Below are positions 1 through 6,263 of a stretch of DNA of 10,158 nucleotides, piece after piece. Origin of the DNA: Deltaproteobacteria bacterium (GTDB lineage: Bacteria; Desulfobacterota; Desulfobacteria; Desulfobacterales; SURF-15); NCBI GenBank assembly GCA_024644775.1, contig JAHEHB010000180.1, positions 1 to 10,158 of the forward strand, in the 5' to 3' direction. The notes beneath the pieces are model-generated. The model saw nothing but the letters and a program-made list of their open reading frames with translations, searched no databases and was not told the origin of the DNA. A program made the translations under genes and the position numbers. Position 1 is the first letter of the stretch. Every line of letters begins with the position of its first letter.

Positions 1-1
1 C

Positions 2-811
2 GACGACGCAAAGCGGCATGGTGTGGATGTCCGATCGATTAATGTCCGGCGAAGCGATTGGGATTGCACCCTTGAGCCTGCTACAAAAGGCGCTTACCGT
101 TTTGCGGTCCGGATGGGTCTACGCTACGTAAAGCGCCTGGGCGGAAGGCAGTGGGAACGGATCCAGGGGGCAAGGAAGAAACGCTCCTTCACCTCTGTCG
201 AAGATTTTGTGGAGCGTACGGGTCTAAACGATGGTATGGTCACTCAACTTGCCGAGGCAGGCGCACTCTCCTGTTTTGATGGCAACCGCCGAGCCGCGCT
301 GTGGAGAGTGAAAGGGCTGGCACACATACCACGTTCATCACTATCGTTAAAACAGAAGGAGAAAACCCTTGCTTTCGACGCCCTCGATCCGTTGGAGACG
401 ATCACCTGGGACTATCAGACCATGGGCCACAGTACACGTGGACATCCGTTGGCCCCGTTACGTGAACAGCTCCGCGCCAGCAAGTTGCCGGATGCCGGCA
501 GCGTGAGCAGGATGCCCGACGGCCAACGCGTACAGTACGCGGGGATGGTTATTTGCCGTCAGCGCCCCGGAACCGCATCGGGAGTGGTGTTCATGACCCT
601 TGAAGATGAAACCGGCTTTGTCAATATCGTTGTTTGGAGCCGGCTTTTCGAGAAATACGCCTTGCTCATCAAGACATCGGATTTTTTGGGAGTTAGCGGA
701 AAACTGCAGAAACAAGACGGTGTGGTACACCTGATGGCCGAATCATTCTGGGACCCGCAGGGCCGGATCGGTTTCAAACCTGAAAGCGGCGGCAGCCGTG
801 ATTTTCATTAG
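2..811 (+). CDS. dnaE2: Error-prone DNA polymerase DnaE2/ImuC, C-terminal part (5' end outside window)
   Basis: This is the C-terminal 269 residues of a C-family DNA polymerase III alpha-like protein of the DnaE2/ImuC type, which does damage-induced translesion synthesis with ImuA/ImuB-like partners. The frame is open to the left edge (first residues DDAKRHGVDV), so the GTG at 23 is an internal Val codon and the true start lies outside. Visible family features are the GVDVRSINVRRSDWDCTLE stretch, AVRMGLRYVKRL, the helix-hairpin-helix-like region around RTGLNDGMVTQLAEAGAL, the RRAALW motif and a HPLAPLREQL linker. An OB-fold follows (from about VQYAGMVICRQRPGTASG, with FMTLEDETGFVNIVVW). The protein ends in SRDFH, a usual DnaE2 C-terminus, so the 3' end looks intact. 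The catalytic PHP and palm domains are outside the window. The gene converges on the M81 gene with 11 bp between stop codons. Family assignment is firm; the full length cannot be judged. Confidence 0.93.
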   Translation, partial: DDAKRHGVDVRSINVRRSDWDCTLEPATKGAYRFAVRMGLRYVKRLGGRQWERIQGARKKRSFTSVEDFVERTGLNDGMVTQLAEAGALSCFDGNRRAALWRVKGLAHIPRSSLSLKQKEKTLAFDALDPLETITWDYQTMGHSTRGHPLAPLREQLRASKLPDAGSVSRMPDGQRVQYAGMVICRQRPGTASGVVFMTLEDETGFVNIVVWSRLFEKYALLIKTSDFLGVSGKLQKQDGVVHLMAESFWDPQGRIGFKPESGGSRDFH

Positions 812-822
812 CTCTTACGTGT

Positions 823-2277
823 TTACAAACCGGACTCGGCATGGGCGTCAGGATCCAAAGGCCACTTGGGTCGACGGATACGCGTATAGGGCACGGTGGT
901 TAGATCCGGCGAGAGAGCTCCGTCTGATGCCAAGTATATAATGTCTTTAGCAATCTTCTCGTATTCGGCGCGGAAATGATTGCGGGATTTGACCACAATG
1001 ATCTTTTTAGACAGGGGATCCACTCCAAGCGATGTGAATACGTCCGGACTTCGCACCTGATTCCGTTTGGAAGCAACGATGATGTCTATGCCGCCAACCC
1101 GAAGCGATGCCGCATCGCCGATGGTACCTTTTGCACCGGAAAAACGCTGTTCGACATTCTGCCGGGCGCGAACGACGGTACATTCTAGGTCTAAAGGGTT
1201 GCCGGATATGGCACCCATTTTCCCTCCTAAACGTACGTTTAATTTGGCACCGTCACCGGCAGCCAGAGCCATTTGTGCAACGATCGGATCCCACAAACAG
1301 GCAAGACCGGCACTTTCAACGCCTCTGTCCAACAATGCTTTCAGCACAAATGTCGAATCTCCAGGGGCACCCCCGCCGGGATTGTCCGAGCCGTCGGAAA
1401 GGACAATAGGACCCTCAGGAGTGGTAAGGGTTTTTTCCAAGGCCTCCTGGACTGGCAAAAATGGTGGGGTGGTTTTTCCTCGCAGCTTGATCAATTCAAT
1501 ACCTAATTTCTTTGCCAGCGAATGTGCTTGATCCGGTTGTCCATCCGTAATTACCAACATCTTGCTGCCTAATTCGGGTACATCCGCGTAAGGAAAACCA
1601 TGGGCGACGGAAATGGACAGCACACCGTTGTGTCCCTCCATCTCTTTTATTTTGTCAACAAACGCCTTCATTGGCTGTAGCGTGGTAAAATAACTGCTAA
1701 TCATCTTCATGTCGAACATGCCCATGGTGGGCCTGATCTTGCCTTCTGCAGCATCCACAATGATCTGAAACAAATCCTTCGCTCTTTCGGCAAAATCGGT
1801 ATGGGGAAACTCTTTGTACATTACCAACGCGGTAGCGTTATCTACCATGGCGGGCGTAAGATGATTGTGTGGGTCTAATTCTGCGCCGACAGGCACCTGC
1901 GGCCCCACCAAGGCACGTACTCGGGCTAATATGTCTCCTTCACAATCGTCATATTCCTGGGCAACCATCGCGCCATGTAGATTTAATAGCACTGCATCAA
2001 CCGGCAAGGCTTGTTTTAGATCGGTTAAAATCTCTTCGCGAAAACCCTCGTATACATTGCGCGAGGTAATGCCGGCCGGCGGCGCATAGGCGCAAAGGCT
2101 TTCCACGACTTGCCCACCTTGCTCACGAATGCAGCGCTTCCATACCGCCAGTGGAGTTTCGTGTGAACTCGGTTCAGCTTCGCTGACACCCCGTACCAGG
2201 GTGTAGTCTGCCAACCCCGTTGGCATGGGTGAAAAGGTGTTTGTTTCAGTAGCCAATCCGGCGATAAACAGTTTCAT
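823..2277 (-). CDS. M81 family (MlrC-like) metallopeptidase
   Basis: A 484-residue protein with the two-part architecture of the MlrC family: an N-terminal metallopeptidase domain (DUF1485) and a C-terminal MlrC_C domain. MlrC is named for cleaving linear microcystin products, but relatives are widespread and mostly of unknown substrate. Visible motifs are ETNTFSP (residues 11-17), LHGAM (100-104) with a following DDCEGD, D135-P-H137-N as probable metal ligands (usual form DLHAN), YKEFPHTD (154-161) with H159 and D161, HGFPYADVPELG (226-237), and DGSDNPGGGAPGDST (295-309). All key positions are present and the length is normal. No signal peptide is seen, so it should be cytoplasmic. The ATG at 2277 is preceded by AAGGAG at good spacing. 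It follows the peptide-transporter genes on the same strand after a 369-bp spacer, so it may process imported peptide or be independently controlled. Family is secure; substrate is unknown. Confidence 0.93.
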   Translation of the reverse strand: MKLFIAGLATETNTFSPMPTGLADYTLVRGVSEAEPSSHETPLAVWKRCIREQGGQVVESLCAYAPPAGITSRNVYEGFREEILTDLKQALPVDAVLLNLHGAMVAQEYDDCEGDILARVRALVGPQVPVGAELDPHNHLTPAMVDNATALVMYKEFPHTDFAERAKDLFQIIVDAAEGKIRPTMGMFDMKMISSYFTTLQPMKAFVDKIKEMEGHNGVLSISVAHGFPYADVPELGSKMLVITDGQPDQAHSLAKKLGIELIKLRGKTTPPFLPVQEALEKTLTTPEGPIVLSDGSDNPGGGAPGDSTFVLKALLDRGVESAGLACLWDPIVAQMALAAGDGAKLNVRLGGKMGAISGNPLDLECTVVRARQNVEQRFSGAKGTIGDAASLRVGGIDIIVASKRNQVRSPDVFTSLGVDPLSKKIIVVKSRNHFRAEYEKIAKDIIYLASDGALSPDLTTVPYTRIRRPKWPLDPDAHAESGL

Positions 2278-2286
2278 GACTAGATA

Positions 2287-2292
2287 CTCCTT
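2287..2292 (-). promoter_or_regulatory. Ribosome binding site of the M81 gene
   Basis: On the minus strand AAGGAG lies 9 nt before the ATG at 2277 (spacer TATCTAGTC). It supports this start and shows that the gene is translated independently of dppF. Confidence 0.75.
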
Positions 2293-2304
2293 TTCAGAAT
2301 GTTT

Positions 2305-2340
2305 ATTAAAAAATCGAAAACCTGGTCTTTAAGGCCAGGT
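2305..2340 (-). terminator. Terminator-like or attenuator-like hairpin in front of the M81 gene
   Basis: On the minus strand ACCTGGCC, loop TTAAA, GACCAGGT forms an 8-bp stem (2320-2327 with 2333-2340) including one G-U pair. It is followed by TTTCGATTTTTTAAT, a broken T-tract. It faces the direction of the operon and ends only about 12 bases before the M81 ribosome binding site, leaving little room for a promoter between them. It could end transcription from the transporter genes, or act as an attenuator in the M81 leader. The stem is short and the T-tract interrupted, so efficiency is uncertain. Confidence 0.5.
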
Positions 2341-2383
2341 CAGAGATGATCGGCTCTGCCATAGATCAAATCTGTTCAAGGTT

Positions 2384-2411
2384 GGTTTCAGGTGTCGGGT
2401 GTCAGGTTTCA
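2384..2411. repeat. Left arm: four tandem heptamers
   Basis: Four consecutive 7-bp units, GGTTTCA, GGTGTCG, GGTGTCA and GGTTTCA, run without gaps. Three of the four are contained fully in the 24-bp inverted repeat arm. The 7-bp periodicity resembles short tandem heptamer repeats known in other bacteria. Confidence 0.8.
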
Positions 2412-2554
2412 GTAAATACCGAATTCTGAACCATGAGCACCAATTTTGTAGAAACTGAAGGCCGACCCTGATGAAAAATTGTTCATTTCATGAGCGACTG
2501 CGCCACAGCGGGTCGAATTCGGTTGCTAACACCTGACACCCGACACCTGAAACC
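2384..2554. repeat. Nested imperfect palindrome, MITE-like or REP-like element
   Basis: The outer arms 2384-2407 and 2531-2554 are perfect 24-bp inverted repeats. Inside them ACCGAATTC (2418-2426) pairs with GAATTCGGT (2515-2523), and CAATTTT (2441-2447) pairs with AAAATTG (2475-2481). There is weaker complementarity around CATGAG. The whole unit could fold as a single bulged cruciform or long RNA hairpin in either orientation. No transposase, terminal target duplication or ORF of useful size is seen. Size and symmetry fit a non-autonomous mobile element or an intergenic repeat family, but copy number elsewhere cannot be seen here. Confidence 0.75.
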
Positions 2555-2580
2555 TTATCACTGCTGGTAAAGGTTACCAT
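2488..2580 (-). CDS. Possible 30-residue ORF running into the palindrome (doubtful)
   Basis: An ATG at 2580 on the minus strand follows GGAGAGGTGATAGC, a good ribosome binding site with AGAGGTG about 6 nt before the start. The ORF encodes 30 residues beginning MVTFTSSDKVSGVG and stops at TGA 2488-2490. From about residue 9 it is read through the right repeat arm. No family is recognised. It might be a short leader peptide, a gene start cut off by insertion of the repeat element, or chance. The ribosome binding site is the only positive argument. Confidence 0.22.
   Translation of the reverse strand: MVTFTSSDKVSGVGCQVLATEFDPLWRSRS
2529..2556. repeat. Right arm: four tandem heptamers, inverted
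   Basis: Units ACACCTG, ACACCCG, ACACCTG and AAACCTT are the reverse-complement counterpart of the left arm, in the same unit order when read on the other strand. The last unit is degenerate. Confidence 0.75.
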
Positions 2581-2646
2581 GCTATCACCTCTCCGGGGTG
2601 GACCAAAGCCGAGCCCTCTGGACCCGGATCTTTACTCTTGAGTCAA

Positions 2647-3627
2647 TCAAGGTTCAACCAAATTACATGCCACAGCATGACCGTCTTCATATTCTTTTAA
2701 TTCAGGTTTCGCTTGATGGCAAATATCCTTAGCCATTTGACAGCGTGGATGAAAATAGCAGCCAGACGGTGGATGAATGGGGCTGGGCACATCTCCTTCC
2801 AAAATGATTTGTTTCCGTTTTTTCATAGGGTCTGGGATGGGTACGGCCGACAATAACGCTTGTGTATAGGGATGAAGCGGATTGGAAAACAGTGTTTTCT
2901 TGTCGGTTAATTCAACGATCATCCCGAGATACATCACCGCAATTCGATCACTGATATGTTTTACAACACTTAGATCATGGGCGATGATTAAATAGGTTAG
3001 TCCAAAGTCTTTTTGTAAATCTTGTATCAGGTTTATGACTTGTGCCTGAATGGAAACATCCAATGCAGATACCGGTTCGTCGGCGATAATCAATTTCGGA
3101 CGTACTGAAAGCGCTCTGGCGATTCCGATGCGTTGTCGCTGCCCTCCACTGAACTCGTGGGGATACCGCTTCATGGATTCTGTTCCTAATCCGACGTTGC
3201 TCAGAACATCTTTTATTTTATCTTCTCGTTCTTTTTTACTTCCGGTCAATTGATGAATATCCAATGGTTCCCCAACGATTTCACCCACCGATTTTCTGGG
3301 GTTCAAAGATGCATACGGATCCTGAAATATCATCTGCATCTCTTTTCTCATATTTCGCATCTCATCGTCACTGAGAGCCAATAGGTCAGTACCTTCAAAA
3401 TTGACTTTACCCGATGTGGCATCGACAAGGCGTAAAATGGTTCGACCGGTAGTTGATTTCCCGCACCCGGATTCTCCCACCAATCCCAATGTTTCGCCCT
3501 TTTTAATGGCAAAACTGATGCCATCCACGGCTTTTACGTAAGCAACGGTTCGGCTGAAAAACCCGGCTTTAATGGGAAAATATTTTTTAAGATTATGAAT
3601 CTCTAATAGGTTTTCCGCTTCCGCCAC
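2647..3627 (-). CDS. dppF: Peptide ABC transporter ATP-binding protein, DppF/OppF type
   Basis: A 326-residue ATPase that powers peptide import as one half of the DppD-DppF pair at the inner membrane. It has Walker A GESGCGKST (51-59), Q-loop FQDP (101-104), signature SGGQRQ (160-165), Walker B LIIADEP (179-185), D-loop SALD, and the switch histidine H217 in AHDLS. The C-terminal peptide-transporter extension (LHPYTQALLSAVP, then GDVPSPIHPPSGC) carries C290, C296, C303 and C321, the four-cysteine pattern that binds a [4Fe-4S] cluster in some DppD proteins. The start is GTG at 3627, since AAGGAG sits 7 nt upstream and overlaps the dppD stop, so translation is probably coupled. All ATPase motifs are intact. 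It is the last transporter gene before the long spacer. The substrate cannot be read from this subunit. Confidence 0.95.
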   Translation of the reverse strand: MAEAENLLEIHNLKKYFPIKAGFFSRTVAYVKAVDGISFAIKKGETLGLVGESGCGKSTTGRTILRLVDATSGKVNFEGTDLLALSDDEMRNMRKEMQMIFQDPYASLNPRKSVGEIVGEPLDIHQLTGSKKEREDKIKDVLSNVGLGTESMKRYPHEFSGGQRQRIGIARALSVRPKLIIADEPVSALDVSIQAQVINLIQDLQKDFGLTYLIIAHDLSVVKHISDRIAVMYLGMIVELTDKKTLFSNPLHPYTQALLSAVPIPDPMKKRKQIILEGDVPSPIHPPSGCYFHPRCQMAKDICHQAKPELKEYEDGHAVACNLVEP

Positions 3628-3634
3628 GAAAATT

Positions 3635-3640
3635 CTCCTT
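3635..3640 (-). promoter_or_regulatory. Ribosome binding site that fixes the GTG start of dppF
   Basis: AAGGAG on the minus strand is 7 nt before GTG 3625-3627 and overlaps the TAA stop of dppD (3639-3641). This supports the unusual start codon and a coupled dppD-dppF junction. Confidence 0.75.
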
Positions 3641-4649
3641 AGAATAGATAACTGCTTGCACCTAACTTTTTATATTCTTTAAATTCATCTAGATACCAAC
3701 ATCTTGCTTTGTGGCCGTTTTCAATATCAACGAGTTCGGGTTCTTCGGTCTGGCATTTTTTGTCTGCCAACGAACATCGTGTATGGTACTTACAACCCGA
3801 TGGAAAATCCAATGGATTGGGGACGATACCCGGAATGGCCTGCAATCTGTCCAGCTCTTGGTCTATTCTGGTGATGGAGTTTAGCAAGCCCCATGTATAA
3901 GGATGCATGGGATTTCCAAAAGTAGAAATCGTATCCGTATATTCAATCACTTTACCGGCATACATGACAGTAACCCGATCTGAAATTTCCGCGATGACAC
4001 CAAGATCGTGGGTGATCATCATGATGGACATATGGTATTTCTCTTTTAGTCCATTAATCAGATGGAGAATTTGCGCTTGAATCGTCACATCCAAAGCGGT
4101 GGTGGGTTCGTCGGCAATAAGCAATTGAGGATTGCAGGATAACGCAGTGGCGATCATCACCCGTTGTCGCATGCCACCGCTTAGCTGGTGAGGGTATTCT
4201 TTGATGCGGTGATGGGGTTCTGGTATTCCCACCTGTTTTAGCATTTCAACGGAATATTCAAGCGCCTCTTTTTTGTTGTAGCCCATATGGAGGGTGATTG
4301 CTTCTGAGATTTGGTTGCCGATGGTATAAACCGGATTGAGTGATGTCATGGGTTCCTGGAAGATCATCGAAATATCGTTCCCTCGAATTCCTTTCATATC
4401 TTTGTTGGAAATCTTAATCAAATCTTTGCCTTTGAACAAAATTTCTCCCTCGACGATTTTACCGGGCGGGTCGGAAATCAATCGCATGATGGATAAAGAA
4501 GTTACGCTTTTGCCGCAACCGGATTCCCCGACAATTCCTAATGTTTCCCCTGGATATATTTCAAAATCAATACCATCCACTGCCTTGATGACACCATCAT
4601 CAGTAAAAAAGTATGTTTTTACATTTTTAACTTCGATTAGCTTTTCCAT
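3639..4649 (-). CDS. dppD: Peptide ABC transporter ATP-binding protein, DppD/OppD type
   Basis: A 336-residue ATPase, partner of DppF. Walker A GESGCGKS (41-48), Q-loop FQEP (97-100), signature LSGGMRQR (146-153), Walker B LLIADEP (166-172) and switch H204 (ITHDLG) are intact. The C-terminal extension has MHPYTWGLLNSI and the cysteines C276, C282, C289 and C307, a probable [4Fe-4S] site. I chose the ATG at 4649 (MEKLIEVKNV), which matches the usual N-terminus of the family. The frame stays open to an ATG at 4721, but that would add 24 unrelated residues overlapping the deacylase gene. No strong ribosome binding site precedes 4649. The deacylase stop is only 14 bp upstream, so translational coupling is likely. 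DppD and DppF differ in sequence, as expected for a heterodimer. Confidence 0.94.
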   Translation of the reverse strand: MEKLIEVKNVKTYFFTDDGVIKAVDGIDFEIYPGETLGIVGESGCGKSVTSLSIMRLISDPPGKIVEGEILFKGKDLIKISNKDMKGIRGNDISMIFQEPMTSLNPVYTIGNQISEAITLHMGYNKKEALEYSVEMLKQVGIPEPHHRIKEYPHQLSGGMRQRVMIATALSCNPQLLIADEPTTALDVTIQAQILHLINGLKEKYHMSIMMITHDLGVIAEISDRVTVMYAGKVIEYTDTISTFGNPMHPYTWGLLNSITRIDQELDRLQAIPGIVPNPLDFPSGCKYHTRCSLADKKCQTEEPELVDIENGHKARCWYLDEFKEYKKLGASSYLF

Positions 4650-4663
4650 ATTCGACAAACATT

Positions 4664-6238
4664 TCAATCGGCGAGTCGACCCGGAAGATTGCCGGTAAAC
4701 TGGTTGTCCTTTATCACCCATTGACCGTTAACCATAACATAGGGGATGCCCTCCGGATATTGTTTGGGATTTTCAAAGGTCGCATCCCGAACCGCTTCTA
4801 CTTCGAAAACGACGACATCGGCCCATTTTCCCTCATCGAGTGTTCCTCGATCTTTTATTGTAAAGCGTTGGGCAGGCAGTGACGTCATTTTCCGTATCGC
4901 ATTTTCTAATTTTAAAACCCCTCTCTTTCTAACATATTCATTGATAACCCGTGGAAATGCACCAAAATTTCTGGGATGGGGATTTCCGCCTGACAAGGGA
5001 CCTTCGGTTGAAAGGGAGGAACCATCGCTGCAGATCATGGTTGCAGGATATTCCATGAATTTATCAACATCGTCTATATGCAGCGATCTGCAGTTCCAGT
5101 TGGCTACATAGTTGTCACTCAGCATTTCCATCACCACATCCGCAGGATCTTTACAGCGTTCGTCGCAGATATCTTGAAGGGTTTTACCTTCAAGATCGGG
5201 ATTAAAGGGGTACGTGGCGATGGTTAAGACTCCGGGTCCTCCTCTTTTTTGGATATTGGTTCCCACCTCTTTTTTAATGGCTTGTTTTACCTCAGGTTTT
5301 TTGAGCGCTTCAGAGACCTGGTTTGGGCTTTTGCCATCTTGAAACGAATAGGGCAGGGTATCTGCGGCAAGTCCGCCTCCTGTCGTATCGTAAGGGTACT
5401 GATCACACGTGACGTCGATTCCGTCATTCCGGGCATTGTCGATGAGTTTCAAGACATCATCTGATGTATGCCACGTATCCGGTCCAAATGATTTAATATG
5501 AGAAATATGTACGGGAACAGAGGCTTGGCGCCCAATGTGAATGATTTCCTGAACAGCCGGAATAAATCCAATGGAGCGACTCCCCTCATCTCGAATGTGG
5601 CTGGTAAGTACCGTCCCATGATGGGAGGCGATTTTGCCTAATTCCACTAATTCCCCTTTTGTTGCATATGCTCCGGGGGCAAAGTATAGACCGGTGGACA
5701 TTCCAAACGCACCTGCCGCCAGGCCTTCCGATAGGATATGCGACATCTTTTCCGATTCATCCCGCGTTGGTGCTCTGTCTTCAGGCCCCATGATTGCAGT
5801 GCGTAACGTGCCGTGTCCAATCAAAGGGGCTATATTCACCGTTTTTGTCTGTTTGGATATGGCATCGAGATATTCCGGAATGGTTTCCCAAAAAGGGGTA
5901 AATTTGTATCTGCCCGTCAGGATTTTTTCTTTTGCATCTCCCCAATAAGGTGCTGCACTCATTCCGCAATTGCCGACGACCTCTGTCGTTACTCCTTGAC
6001 GAACCTTGCTTTGGGCGGAAGGATCAATAAAGAACACATAGTCTGAATGGGTATGGGGATCGATGAACCCCGGAGAGATAAAGTATGCGCTCATATCGAT
6101 TGTTTCTAACGCATTCCCATCAATTCCTGGCCTGATTAATTGAATCCGACCATTTTTCACTGCTATATCGCCCTTGAACCAGGGATTTCCTTTACCATCG
6201 ATAATTTTGCCGTTTTTCAAAATGACATCGAATTGCAT
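4664..6238 (-). CDS. N-acyl-D-amino-acid deacylase (D-aminoacylase, amidohydrolase superfamily)
   Basis: A 524-residue metallo-amidohydrolase expected to hydrolyse N-acyl-D-amino acids (or a related N-acyl or D-residue amide) to a carboxylate and a free amino acid in the cytoplasm. The N-terminal beta-sandwich strand reads DVILKNGKIIDGKGNPWF. Metal-site motifs are DPHTHSD (H62, H64), GNCGMS (C91, the metal-bridging cysteine position of Alcaligenes D-aminoacylase), TSHIRDEG (H213), HISHIKSFG (H246, K248), DQYPYDTTGG (278-287) and ICSDGSS with catalytic D404. The C-terminus returns to the sandwich domain (GTLDEGKWADVVVFE, YVMVNGQWVIKDNQ). Length is normal and no catalytic residue is missing. 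No signal peptide is visible. The ATG at 6238 has only a weak, distant AAAGG. The gene lies 25 bp after dppC and 14 bp before dppD, inside the transporter operon, which links it to the imported ligand. The exact acyl and side-chain preference is unknown. Confidence 0.9.
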   Translation of the reverse strand: MQFDVILKNGKIIDGKGNPWFKGDIAVKNGRIQLIRPGIDGNALETIDMSAYFISPGFIDPHTHSDYVFFIDPSAQSKVRQGVTTEVVGNCGMSAAPYWGDAKEKILTGRYKFTPFWETIPEYLDAISKQTKTVNIAPLIGHGTLRTAIMGPEDRAPTRDESEKMSHILSEGLAAGAFGMSTGLYFAPGAYATKGELVELGKIASHHGTVLTSHIRDEGSRSIGFIPAVQEIIHIGRQASVPVHISHIKSFGPDTWHTSDDVLKLIDNARNDGIDVTCDQYPYDTTGGGLAADTLPYSFQDGKSPNQVSEALKKPEVKQAIKKEVGTNIQKRGGPGVLTIATYPFNPDLEGKTLQDICDERCKDPADVVMEMLSDNYVANWNCRSLHIDDVDKFMEYPATMICSDGSSLSTEGPLSGGNPHPRNFGAFPRVINEYVRKRGVLKLENAIRKMTSLPAQRFTIKDRGTLDEGKWADVVVFEVEAVRDATFENPKQYPEGIPYVMVNGQWVIKDNQFTGNLPGRLAD

Positions 6239-6263
6239 CTGTCGAAAGATCCTTTCTATTTAT

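Larger units (their letters stand above)
2278..2646. other. 369-bp spacer between dppF and the M81 gene
   Basis: This gene-poor spacer contains, right to left, about 66 bp after the dppF stop with no clear terminator, a possible 30-codon ORF with a good ribosome binding site, a 171-bp nested palindrome, a terminator-like hairpin, and the M81 ribosome binding site. I found no convincing sigma-70 promoter in it on the minus strand. Its length contrasts with the -1 to +25 bp junctions between dppB and dppF. Confidence 0.6.

Noticed and set aside
1067..1531. A 154-codon plus-strand ORF and several shorter ones opposite the M81 gene
   Set aside because: They lie wholly antisense to a well-conserved gene, show no recognisable family and have no supporting signals.
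823..2277. Microcystin degradation cluster (mlr)
   Set aside because: There is no mlrA, mlrB or mlrD homologue in the window. M81 proteins are widespread outside microcystin degraders, so only the family name is justified.
2384..2554. Insertion sequence with transposase
   Set aside because: The 171-bp element has no ORF of transposase size; at most it is a non-autonomous derivative.
2384..2556. CRISPR array from the repeated heptamers
   Set aside because: Units are 7 bp, contiguous and inverted between the two arms, with no spacers and no cas genes.
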